The notes under the pieces were generated by a model. It was not told the DNA's origin. It did no database searches and was given only the letters and a program-made list of their open reading frames with translations. From Alistipes sp. (GTDB taxonomy: Bacteria; Bacteroidota; Bacteroidia; Bacteroidales; Rikenellaceae), in the NCBI GenBank assembly GCA_017555105.1, contig JAFZHB010000003.1, positions 1-64,000 of the forward strand: DNA of 64,000 bases. Direction: 5' to 3'. Within the stretch, counting starts at the first letter, position 1. Every line of letters begins with the position of its first letter. Below are positions 24,886 to 32,327 of this stretch, piece after piece. The position numbers were made by a program, and so were the translations under genes.

Positions 24886-25887
24886 ATGACATCCATTATG
24901 ATTACACTTGATTCCATTCGCAAACCGGTGCTTCGTGAGCTAGAGAGTTACGAGGCTTTTGTTGAACGCCAATTTACGGCAGAGGGCGACCTGCTGAACG
25001 AGATGCTGCGCGAGGCGCTCGCATCACGCGGCAAGGGGGTGCGTCCGTTGCTGGTGGCGCTCTCGGCAGCACTCAACGGCCGTACGGAGGGTGCTGCGGG
25101 TAGTCCGCGTGTCTCGTTAGCGGCCATGCTCGTGGAGATGATCCACCTCGCCTCGCTGATCCACGACGATGTGATTGATGAGAGCGATACACGCCGCGGC
25201 AGACCCTCGATCAATGCTCGCTGGCAGTCGCACAAGGCGGTGTTGCTGGGTGACTTTATCCTGGCACGCAACATGGCTATCGGCTTGCAGAGTGGTCAGT
25301 TCGACCTTGTGTCGCATATTTGTGGTAGCATGGTGGCGCTCTGTGAGGGTGAAGTGCTGCAGAGCGATTGTGCTTCGAAGCAGAATATGACGCTTCGTGC
25401 CTACCTGGATATTGTCTACAAGAAGACCGCTACGCTGCTTGGCGTAAGCGCCTCGGCGGGTGCTATGGCGGTGGGTGCTGCGCGCGAGAAGGTCTCGACG
25501 ATGCGCCGCTTTGGTGAGTCGCTGGGTGTGGCGTTCCAGATCCAGGACGATATTCTTGACTATACGCCCGAGGCGCAGACGGGCAAGCCCTCGAACAACG
25601 ACCTGCGTGAGGGCAAGATCACCCTGCCGCTCTTGATTCTGCTCGATCGAGCCGATGCGGAGCGTCGTGCGGAGCTTTTGGCACTCTTGCAGCGCTGTCG
25701 CGAGGATGACGAGGCGGTGCAGCAGATGCAGCAGTTGGTGGTGGCTGAGGGAGGCCTGCAGGAGGCTCAGACCATGATGCAGGGCTATGTCAACAAGGCG
25801 GTGAATATCCTCTCCGAGTATGAGGATTCGCCCTATCGCACTTCGTTGGTGCACTTGTGTAGCTATATCATGGAACGAAATAAATAG
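24886..25887 (+). CDS. trans-polyprenyl diphosphate synthase
   Basis: This 333-residue prenyltransferase adds IPP units to an allylic diphosphate to make the long chain for menaquinone or a related lipid. The first Asp-rich motif is in LIHDDVIDESD (DDxxD, about 92-100), followed by RRGRPSIN, and the second is FQIQDDILDY. GKGVRPLLVALSA is the IPP-binding region. The length suits octaprenyl/heptaprenyl synthases rather than farnesyl synthase, but chain length is not determined. The start may be the second ATG at 24898 (MITLDSIRKP). It is convergent with rplS across a terminator. Confidence 0.92.
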   Translation: MTSIMITLDSIRKPVLRELESYEAFVERQFTAEGDLLNEMLREALASRGKGVRPLLVALSAALNGRTEGAAGSPRVSLAAMLVEMIHLASLIHDDVIDESDTRRGRPSINARWQSHKAVLLGDFILARNMAIGLQSGQFDLVSHICGSMVALCEGEVLQSDCASKQNMTLRAYLDIVYKKTATLLGVSASAGAMAVGAAREKVSTMRRFGESLGVAFQIQDDILDYTPEAQTGKPSNNDLREGKITLPLLILLDRADAERRAELLALLQRCREDDEAVQQMQQLVVAEGGLQEAQTMMQGYVNKAVNILSEYEDSPYRTSLVHLCSYIMERNK

Positions 25888-25910
25888 GCTTTCAGCCATA
25901 GATATAAACG

Positions 25911-25944
25911 AAAAAAGCCTGTCCGTTTGGACAGGTTTTTTCTT
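25911..25944. terminator. bidirectional terminator, prenyl synthase / rplS
   Basis: Stem CCTGTCC-GTTT-GGACAGG flanked by AAAAAA and TTTTTT, between convergent genes. Confidence 0.85.
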
Positions 25945-25959
25945 TCAGCTTCGTGGGGT

Positions 25960-26331
25960 TTACTTAACCACCTTGCGAGCCTCCTTGATGCGAGCCTTCT
26001 TACCGGTGAGGTTACGCAGGTAGAAGATACGAGCGCGACGAACAATACCGATCTTGTTCACCTCGATCTTGTCGATGTGAGGCGAGTAGAGGGGGAAGAT
26101 ACGCTCTACGCCGATGCCGTTCGATACCTTGCGGATCGTGAACATCTTGGTCTTGCCCGAGCCCTTGATCTGGATTACCACACCACGGAAGCTCTGGAGG
26201 CGCTCCTTGTTACCCTCGACGATTTTGTAGGTTACGGTGATCGTGTCACCAGCCTTGAACGCCGGTACATCAGCGTCCGTCTTCGGCCACATCTGCTCGT
26301 TTACGAGCTTGATGATTGCATCTTTGTTCAT
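25960..26331 (-). CDS. rplS: 50S ribosomal protein L19
   Basis: Ribosomal protein bL19 sits at the 30S-50S interface. The 123-residue product has the family core [30 protein letters not shown] and [20 protein letters not shown], with a basic C-terminal tail ([13 protein letters not shown]). It is not in the usual rpsP-rimM-trmD-rplS operon here. It is a single gene with a long leader of about 160 nt behind its own promoter, which suggests leader-level control. Confidence 0.97.
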   Translation of the reverse strand: MNKDAIIKLVNEQMWPKTDADVPAFKAGDTITVTYKIVEGNKERLQSFRGVVIQIKGSGKTKMFTIRKVSNGIGVERIFPLYSPHIDKIEVNKIGIVRRARIFYLRNLTGKKARIKEARKVVK

Positions 26332-26503
26332 TGTTGCAACAATTTTTTAATGATTTCGCACCCAACATTCCCGCTGTGTCGAAGCTACCATACGCCGTTT
26401 ATACTCGTCGTAATCCCGCACTTTGGTCCGAAAACCGCCGCACTTATGCTCCGCGCACCCAATGAAAGAGGTTGATTTACGCCCACTTGGGGATGCAAAG
26501 GTA
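26332..26503 (-). promoter_or_regulatory. rplS promoter and long 5' leader
   Basis: The minus-strand box TACCTTTG at 26496-26503 is the only good promoter upstream of rplS, leaving an approximately 160-nt leader. The 9-mer TTGGGTGCG occurs twice in it (near 26456-26464 and 26360-26368). The rest of the gap to the next gene (to 26624) holds the sugar ABC promoter. An autoregulatory leader is possible but I have not resolved a structure. Confidence 0.45.
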
Positions 26504-26596
26504 CGATTCAAAATTAAAAAAACAAAATTCGCAGCAAAAATTTCATGGAGAGCTTCAAAATCTCAATCCTCTATAGGGTTTTCCCGAGAAAAATTC

Positions 26597-26604
26597 TATC
26601 TTTG
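26597..26604 (+). promoter_or_regulatory. -7 box of the sugar ABC operon
   Basis: TATCTTTG, 20 nt before the ATG at 26625. Confidence 0.65.
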
Positions 26605-26624
26605 TAGAAACAGATTCAAGAACT

Positions 26625-27560
26625 ATGCTGAAACGATCATTGGTGTTTTTTGTGCTTGTTATCTCTTTGGTGGCGTTTTCTGGTTGCGGAGAGCGGTCGC
26701 CACAAAAAACAAGCAAGCGTGTGGCTGTAGTGATCTCCACACTCAACAACCCTTGGTTTGTCCTCTTGGGCGAGTCGGCCAAGGCGCGCGCGGAAGAGCT
26801 GGGCTATGAAGCGGTGATTTTTGACTCGCAGAATAACTCTTCGAAGGAGACGGAGCATTTCGACAACATCATCGCTGCAGGCTATGCAGCGATCCTCTTC
26901 AACCCTACCGATGCCGATGGCTCGGTGGTCAATGTGCGTCGGGCCAAGCAGGCTGAGATCCCGGTGTTTTGCATGGATCGTGAGATCAATGCACGCGATG
27001 TGGCCACCTGCCAGATTTTGTCGGACAACTTCTCGGGGTGTGTTGAGATTGGTAAGGAGTTTATCCGCACGGTTGGCCGCGAAGGAAATTATGCTGAGCT
27101 GTTGGGGCTGGTCGGTGACAACAATACCTGGAATCGCTCGCGCGGATTTCACACGGTGGTCGATTGCTTCCCGGGGCTGAAAATGGTTGCACAGCAGAGC
27201 GCCGATTTTGACCGCAATACGGCAATGATGGTCATGGAGTCTATTCTGCAGGCACACGGCGACATCGTCGGAGTCTTTTGTGGTAACGATGCGATGGCCA
27301 TGGGCGCCTATCAGGCAGTATTGGCGGCAGGAAAGGCCGATCAGATCAAGGTCTTTGGCTTTGATGGTGAGAAGGATGTGTTGAATGGTATTCGTGAGGG
27401 CAAAATTGTCGCTACGGGCATGCAGTCGCCTGTGTTGATGGCTCGCACGGCGGCCGAGTTTGCTCATCGTTATCTTTCAGGTGACCAAAATTTCTCGAAG
27501 AAGATCCCCATTGCGGTACATGCCGTTACGCGCGAGAATATCGATCAGTTCTTGGAGTAA
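26625..27560 (+). CDS. RbsB-like sugar-binding lipoprotein
   Basis: This 311-residue periplasmic-binding-protein (PF13407 type) is the capture component of a CUT2-class sugar importer. The N-terminus is a lipoprotein signal with lipobox FSGC (Cys21). The mature protein opens [20 protein letters not shown], the typical ribose-binding-protein start, and later has [10 protein letters not shown] and [14 protein letters not shown]. Ribose is the closest guess, but the ligand is not assignable from sequence. It is the first of four genes (17 nt to the DUF2291 gene) and is the only Sus-independent sugar importer in the window. Confidence 0.9.
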   Translation: MLKRSLVFFVLVISLVAFSGCGERSPQKTSKRVAVVISTLNNPWFVLLGESAKARAEELGYEAVIFDSQNNSSKETEHFDNIIAAGYAAILFNPTDADGSVVNVRRAKQAEIPVFCMDREINARDVATCQILSDNFSGCVEIGKEFIRTVGREGNYAELLGLVGDNNTWNRSRGFHTVVDCFPGLKMVAQQSADFDRNTAMMVMESILQAHGDIVGVFCGNDAMAMGAYQAVLAAGKADQIKVFGFDGEKDVLNGIREGKIVATGMQSPVLMARTAAEFAHRYLSGDQNFSKKIPIAVHAVTRENIDQFLE

Positions 27561-27577
27561 ACAGCAACAAAATAACT

Positions 27578-28192
27578 ATGAAAAAGAGTCTACAATGGAG
27601 CATTCGCATCCTGATTTTAGCGGTTGTCATTGCTCTTTCAATTAAGATAGAACCGCTCGATCAGCGTTCGACGCAGCATTTTGATCCGGCGCGGCAGATC
27701 GAAGAGTTTTGGCAGGAGAGGCTTCCGTCCTTGTTGCAGGGTGACCGCGTGTTGGATGCAGATCTCTTCCGTACAGAGCTGAAGAATAATCGAAAACTGC
27801 TGGTAGATCGCTACGGCTCAACGCTTGGTATTGGTGCTCCCTACTCGTTGCTTTTGGGTGGTGAGTTCGAGGTGTTTGAGGTGGGAGAGGAGCTTATCCA
27901 CATTCGTACGGAGCAGGGCGCGGCATTTGATCTGCGCACCGACTATATCTTTGGAAATACGGTGCGAGAGGCTACAGCTTCCTTCTCGATCGACGACTAC
28001 GAGAATACGATGGATTTCAACCTCGTGGCCTCGGAGTTGAATCGTCGCGTCTTGCAGTTGGTGGTAGCGCCGGTGCGAGACCAACTGGTGAAGGGTGCTC
28101 GCTTGCACCTTATCGGGGCGGTAGATCTGCCGCAGGAGGGGCTCCCGAAGGGATACTTTGAGCTGATTCCCCTCACTATAGAGTTGCGTTAA
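27578..28192 (+). CDS. DUF2291 family protein in sugar ABC operon
   Basis: This 204-residue protein has one N-terminal membrane segment (about 9-24, ILILAVVIALSIKI) and a soluble extracytoplasmic domain. It fits DUF2291, a family of unknown function found with RbsABC-type importers. It lacks the lipobox cysteine seen in some relatives (the segment runs LSIKIEPLD). Its place between the binding protein and the ATPase (2 nt before the ATPase ATG) suggests a dedicated accessory subunit of this transporter. The role is inferred only. Confidence 0.8.
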   Translation: MKKSLQWSIRILILAVVIALSIKIEPLDQRSTQHFDPARQIEEFWQERLPSLLQGDRVLDADLFRTELKNNRKLLVDRYGSTLGIGAPYSLLLGGEFEVFEVGEELIHIRTEQGAAFDLRTDYIFGNTVREATASFSIDDYENTMDFNLVASELNRRVLQLVVAPVRDQLVKGARLHLIGAVDLPQEGLPKGYFELIPLTIELR

Positions 28193-28194
28193 CG

Positions 28195-29721
28195 ATGAAA
28201 CCAATGCTTGATAGCGTGCTGCTCGAAGCGCGCAAGATTACGAAACGCTGGCCGGGTGTAGTAGCACTCGACGGGGTTGATTTTCGTGTCTATGCAGGTC
28301 GGGTCAACGCCCTTGTTGGGGAGAATGGAGCCGGAAAGTCGACCTTGATGAATATCCTCTCAGGTGTCTATGCCGACTATGAAGGCGAGCTCCTCTTGGA
28401 GGGGGCGCCGATCCGATTTAGAACGACGGCCGAGGCGCAAAAGGTCGGCGTAACGATGGTGCATCAGGAACTGAACCTGATTCCTCAACTCAATGTGGCT
28501 GAGAATATCTTTCTGGGGCGAGAGCCGCGGAGTTGCATGGGGCTGATCGATTACAACAAGATGCATGGCGAGGCGCAACAGCATCTGCGCCGTGTCGGCT
28601 TTGTGCACGACAGCCACACTACGCTTTGCGATTTGAAGGTGGGGGAGCAGCAGCTGGTTGAGATTGCCAAGGCGCTTTCGTTGCGGGCGCGTGTGCTCAT
28701 TTTCGATGAGCCGACCTCATCGCTCTCCGAGCAGGAGACGCAGACCCTCTTTCGCCTGATTGATGAATTGAAGAGGGAGGGCGTTGGCATAGTCTATATT
28801 ACCCATAAGATGGATGAGCTAAGTCGTTTGGCCGACTATGTGACGGTGCTGCGCGACGGCCATCTGATCGGAGAACACCGCGTACACGATACTTCGACCG
28901 ATGAGATTGTGCGTCTGATGGTGGGGCGTGAACGCAAAGATCTCTTCGTAAAGAATGATCATCCGAAAGGAGAGGTTGCTCTGGAGGTGCGTTCACTCTC
29001 GTTGGAAAAGAGGCTGCAAAACCGTACACTGAAGTTGGAGGAGGTATCCTTTGAGGTGTGTCGTGGTGAGGTGTTGGGTATCTATGGTTTGATGGGGGCA
29101 GGTCGTACGGAGGTTGTGGAGACCATCTTTGGCTTGCATGGCGCAGCTGCAAAGGGCGTTTTGCGAATCGGCGGTCGCGAGTTCCTGCCGAAAACTCCCC
29201 GCGAGGCGATGGATGCCGGCATCGCTTTGATTCCCGAAGACCGCAAACACGATGGTTTGGTGCTGGGAATGGATATAGCGCGAAACACCACCTTGGCCTC
29301 GCTGGACACGATGTTGCGTTGGGGTGGTATCGATCGTGGAAGAGAGGAGGCCGAGGCGGAGCACTACCGCGCGGAGCTGGCGATTAAGTCCCACTCGGTA
29401 CAACAGCCGGCGGGTGAGTTGAGCGGTGGTAATCAGCAGAAGGTGGTCTTGGCCAAGATGCTGCGCACCGATCCGCAAATCTTGCTCTTGGATGAACCTA
29501 CGCGCGGCATCGATATCAATGCCAAGAACGAGATTTATAAGTTGATCGACCGCCTTGCAGCCGAAGGGCGTGCCGTCGTGGTGATCTCCTCCGAGATGCC
29601 CGAGATTATGGCACTGTCAGATCGTATCATAACCCTCTCGGCTGGTCGGGTGACTGCCTGTTTCAATCGCGACGAATTTACCGAGGAGGCGCTCCTGAAG
29701 GCCTCGCTCCCCACGAAATAA
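28195..29721 (+). CDS. sugar ABC transporter ATP-binding protein (RbsA type)
   Basis: This 508-residue protein is a tandem ATPase of the CUT2 class. The N-terminal domain has GENGAGKST (Walker A), signature region LKVGEQQLVEIAKAL and LIFDEPTSSL (Walker B). The C-terminal domain has the degenerate Walker A GLMGAGRTE, the strong signature LSGGNQQKVVLAKML and LLLDEPTRGIDINAK. This asymmetry is normal for RbsA/MglA/XylG. It is flanked by the DUF2291 gene (2-nt gap) and the permease gene (6-nt gap). Confidence 0.95.
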   Translation: MKPMLDSVLLEARKITKRWPGVVALDGVDFRVYAGRVNALVGENGAGKSTLMNILSGVYADYEGELLLEGAPIRFRTTAEAQKVGVTMVHQELNLIPQLNVAENIFLGREPRSCMGLIDYNKMHGEAQQHLRRVGFVHDSHTTLCDLKVGEQQLVEIAKALSLRARVLIFDEPTSSLSEQETQTLFRLIDELKREGVGIVYITHKMDELSRLADYVTVLRDGHLIGEHRVHDTSTDEIVRLMVGRERKDLFVKNDHPKGEVALEVRSLSLEKRLQNRTLKLEEVSFEVCRGEVLGIYGLMGAGRTEVVETIFGLHGAAAKGVLRIGGREFLPKTPREAMDAGIALIPEDRKHDGLVLGMDIARNTTLASLDTMLRWGGIDRGREEAEAEHYRAELAIKSHSVQQPAGELSGGNQQKVVLAKMLRTDPQILLLDEPTRGIDINAKNEIYKLIDRLAAEGRAVVVISSEMPEIMALSDRIITLSAGRVTACFNRDEFTEEALLKASLPTK

Positions 29722-29727
29722 TATACA

Positions 29728-30711
29728 ATGGATATGCTTAAAACTCAAATACTTCGTATCGACCGCTCGACGCTTCGTCCGCTGGTGGCGTTGGTTGTAA
29801 TGGTCTTAGCGCTTTCCCTCCTTTCGGAAAGTTTCTTCACCTCGGATAACATCTTCAATGTGATGCGTCAGGTGTCGGTGAACCTCTGTATCTCGGTCGG
29901 TATGACCCTGGTGATCCTCACCGGAGGTATCGACCTCTCTGTTGGTTCGATCCTGGCATTGAGCGGAGCCGTCTCTGCCGGACTGATCAAGTCGGGATTG
30001 CAATTTGCGGGGATCAACCTCCATGTCGGCTTCACCTTTTTCGGTGTGGTGGTTGTGGCGCTGCTGATTGGAGGGCTCTTGGGATGGTTTAACGGCCAGA
30101 TGGTCACCCGATTTAAGGTGCCGCCCTTTATCGCTACGCTTGGTATGTTGACCATTGCGCGCGGTATGACGATGCTCTACACGAATGGTCACCCGATCAC
30201 GGGGCTGGGAGCGCAGTTCGAATATCTTGGTACAGGGTGGTTCTGTGGTATTCCGATGCCGGTGCTGGTGGCCGTCCTGGTTGTGCTGCTCTTTGCGCTC
30301 TTCATGCGCAAGGCGCCCTGGGGTCGATATATCTATGCTATCGGAGGGAATGAGCGTGCTTCGCGCTTGTCGGGTATTGATGTGAATCGCGTCAAGTGTT
30401 TTGTCTATACGGTAGCAGGAGTTTTATCGGCCGTGGCAGCACTGATCGTAACGGCACGCCTCGATTCGGCACAGCCCAATGCCGGTACGGGGTATGAGTT
30501 GGATTCGATTGCCGCGGTGGTGATTGGCGGCACTTCGCTCAATGGCGGAAGGGGGTCGGTTTGGGGGACGGTGATCGGTGCGCTGATTATTGGTGTGCTG
30601 AATAACGGTTTGGTACTGATGAATGTATCGCCCTTCTGGCAACAGGTAATCAAGGGTGTGGTGATTCTCTTGGCGGTTATCATGGATCGCATGAATGCCA
30701 AGGAGGCATAG
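29728..30711 (+). CDS. sugar ABC transporter permease (RbsC type)
   Basis: This 327-residue inner-membrane permease of the RbsC/XylH family (PF02653) has about 8-10 helices. It contains the CUT2 landmark LTGGIDLSVGSILALSGAV and the EAA-like loop IYAIGGNERASRLSGIDV, followed by AVVIGGTSLNGGRGSVWGT. It completes the importer. No kinase (RbsK), pyranase (RbsD) or regulator follows, so the catabolic step must be encoded elsewhere. A bidirectional terminator lies 38 nt downstream. Confidence 0.95.
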   Translation: MDMLKTQILRIDRSTLRPLVALVVMVLALSLLSESFFTSDNIFNVMRQVSVNLCISVGMTLVILTGGIDLSVGSILALSGAVSAGLIKSGLQFAGINLHVGFTFFGVVVVALLIGGLLGWFNGQMVTRFKVPPFIATLGMLTIARGMTMLYTNGHPITGLGAQFEYLGTGWFCGIPMPVLVAVLVVLLFALFMRKAPWGRYIYAIGGNERASRLSGIDVNRVKCFVYTVAGVLSAVAALIVTARLDSAQPNAGTGYELDSIAAVVIGGTSLNGGRGSVWGTVIGALIIGVLNNGLVLMNVSPFWQQVIKGVVILLAVIMDRMNAKEA

Positions 30712-30748
30712 CCTCAGACAGCCACGCAGAGCGTGCTTTGGTAGAATA

Positions 30749-30793
30749 CAAAAAAAAGTTGCACCTCCCAATCGGGTGATGCAACTTTTTTTT
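30749..30793. terminator. bidirectional terminator, sugar ABC operon / candidate small RNA
   Basis: AAAAAAAGTTGCA...TGCAACTTTTTTT with inner CC/GG pairs. T-runs on both strands can end the plus-strand operon and the minus-strand RNA. Confidence 0.88.
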
Positions 30794-30930
30794 CTGAGGT
30801 CAATCAGCCGGCTTTCGACTGCACTTCGGCGAGCACCGCTCGAAGCGTCTAAGTCGTGCTTAGCACAACATTCGGCCGATCTATCCTCTACCAACCTAAA
30901 ACTACTAACCTAAATGAACCTTAAAACTTC
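30750..30930 (-). ncRNA. candidate structured small RNA of about 180 nt
   Basis: There is no ORF here, but a perfect promoter (30935-30966) points into a highly structured minus-strand stretch that ends at an intrinsic terminator. Helices on that strand are GAGG/CCUC (30885-30888 with 30796-30799), AUCGGCCG/CGGCUGAU (30873-30880 with 30803-30810), hairpin GUUGUGC-UAA-GCACGAC (30853-30869), and CGCUUCG(A)GCG/CGCCGAAGUG with loop GUGCU. The last three each contain a G-U pair that would be an A-C mismatch on the plus strand, so the minus strand is the folding one. The 5' part is unpaired and repeats AGGUU three times. It may be the Bacteroidales-1/6S-like class, but I cannot confirm a family. 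Confidence 0.7.
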
Positions 30931-30934
30931 GCTG

Positions 30935-30966
30935 CAAAGGTAAGGCAGATTTTTGAGTTATGCAAA
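30935..30966 (-). promoter_or_regulatory. promoter of the candidate small RNA
   Basis: On the minus strand: TTTG, exactly 20 nt, TACCTTTG (30935-30942). It is among the best promoter matches in the window, and the only gene it could serve is the RNA at 30750-30930. Confidence 0.8.
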
Positions 30967-31061
30967 TTTTTTAGAAAAAAATTAAATAAATTTAATAATT
31001 AAAATTGCAGATCGCCCTCAGAAGGGCGTAGAAGGGATTTTTTTATCTCAAAATTTTTTGC

Positions 31062-31069
31062 TACCTTTG
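31062..31069 (+). promoter_or_regulatory. -7 box of hemW (near-leaderless)
   Basis: TACCTTTG ends 8 nt before the ATG at 31078. A 6-bp hairpin CGCCCT-CAGA-AGGGCG lies just upstream (31013-31028). Confidence 0.65.
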
Positions 31070-31077
31070 ATACCCGC

Positions 31078-32190
31078 ATGGCCGCAATATACTATCATAT
31101 ACCATTTTGCAAGCGAATTTGCAGTTACTGCGACTTCTATCGTACGGCGCGTCTTTCGACCCTTCCCGACCTGGTCTCGGCGATGTGTCGCGAGGTGCGT
31201 GAGCGGCGTGATTACCTGCGTGGAGAGCCGATTTTGACCCGTTATTTCGGCGGTGGGACTCCCTCGCTCTGCTCGATCGAACAGCTCTCGAAGCTGTTGC
31301 GAACGACCGAGGAGCTATTCGATTGCTCGCAGGTGGAGGAGACGACCCTCGAGGCGAACCCCGATGACCTGACGGCGGAATATCTGGCCGGGCTGCGCTC
31401 GATCGGCATCGATCGCCTTTCGATTGGTATTCAATCTTTCGATGATGCGTGTCTGCAGTTGATGAATCGCCGCCATACGGCTGCCGAGGCCGAGGATGCG
31501 GTACTTCGAGCGCAGGATGCGGGCTTTGATAACCTAACCATCGACCTGATTTTTGGCGTTCCGGGCTTTGGGGGCGCATCATTTGAACGCTCGGTCGAGC
31601 GTGCGCTGGCTCTCAATGTGCAGCACATCTCGGCCTATCTGCTCTCGATCGAGCCGCGTACGCGCTTCGGTCTGATGCGCGATCGGGGTGAGTTGGTCGA
31701 GACCCCCGATGAGGTGTGCGATTCGGAGTTTCGTTATCTGCATGAGCAACTTACAGCTGCGGGCTTTGAGCACTATGAGATCTCGAATTTCGCCCGCAAG
31801 GGGTGTCGTGCACGCCATAACAGCTCCTATTGGCAGGGTGTTCCCTACCTTGGCATTGGCCCTGCAGCCCACTCCTTCGATGGGGAGAGCCGCCAGTGGA
31901 ATGTGGCCTCTGTCGAGCGCTATTTGGCGGGAGAGGCGCCCGAGGTGGAACAGTTGAGCGAAACGGACCGAATCAACGAGTTTTTGATGACGCGTCTGCG
32001 TACGGCGGAGGGTTTTTCGCTGGCCGATTTTGAGGCGCGTTTCGGTCTTTTGCGTCGCCGGGAACTCGAACGCGAGGTGCAGCGTCAGTGTGCAGCCGAA
32101 GTGCTGGTCCGTGCGGGGGATCGGGTGCGGATTCTGCCCGACGAGATGCTTATCTCGGATCGCGTAATTGCTGCTCTTTTTGTTGATTAG
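31078..32190 (+). CDS. hemW: HemW, radical SAM heme chaperone
   Basis: This 370-residue HemN-like radical SAM protein has the cluster motif CxxxCxxC in PFCKRICSYCDFY near the N-terminus, the FGGGTPSLCS glycine-rich SAM segment, ANPDD, and RLSIGIQSFDD. It lacks the N-terminal extension of true coproporphyrinogen dehydrogenase (HemN), which fits HemW, a heme-binding chaperone. The C-terminal HemN_C domain (about 290-370) is present. It is a single gene, with the glycogen cluster beginning 137 nt later behind its own promoter. Confidence 0.92.
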   Translation: MAAIYYHIPFCKRICSYCDFYRTARLSTLPDLVSAMCREVRERRDYLRGEPILTRYFGGGTPSLCSIEQLSKLLRTTEELFDCSQVEETTLEANPDDLTAEYLAGLRSIGIDRLSIGIQSFDDACLQLMNRRHTAAEAEDAVLRAQDAGFDNLTIDLIFGVPGFGGASFERSVERALALNVQHISAYLLSIEPRTRFGLMRDRGELVETPDEVCDSEFRYLHEQLTAAGFEHYEISNFARKGCRARHNSSYWQGVPYLGIGPAAHSFDGESRQWNVASVERYLAGEAPEVEQLSETDRINEFLMTRLRTAEGFSLADFEARFGLLRRRELEREVQRQCAAEVLVRAGDRVRILPDEMLISDRVIAALFVD

Positions 32191-32249
32191 CCGGATTGAT
32201 AACCGGCTGGGAGCGTGTGGATAAATTGTTATTAAAAAAATTGAAAAAG

Positions 32250-32280
32250 TTGGAATAAATAAATATAAGTATTACCTTTG
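32250..32280 (+). promoter_or_regulatory. promoter of the glycogen cluster
   Basis: TTG at 32250-32252, 20 bp, TACCTTTG at 32273-32280; the ATG is at 32328. Confidence 0.75.
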
Positions 32281-32327
32281 CGCCCTATTCGATAAAAAGT
32301 CGAAAAGAACAATAATTTTAAACATAT

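Noticed and set aside
31013-31028. Hairpin CGCCCT-CAGA-AGGGCG upstream of hemW as a terminator
   Set aside because: The T-run starts 11 nt after the stem, too far for a standard intrinsic terminator; the sugar ABC operon already ends at 30749-30793.
32185-32210. AGCCGG/CCGGCT hairpin at the end of hemW
   Set aside because: Only 6 bp, overlaps the stop codon and lacks a U-run; I cannot support it as a terminator.
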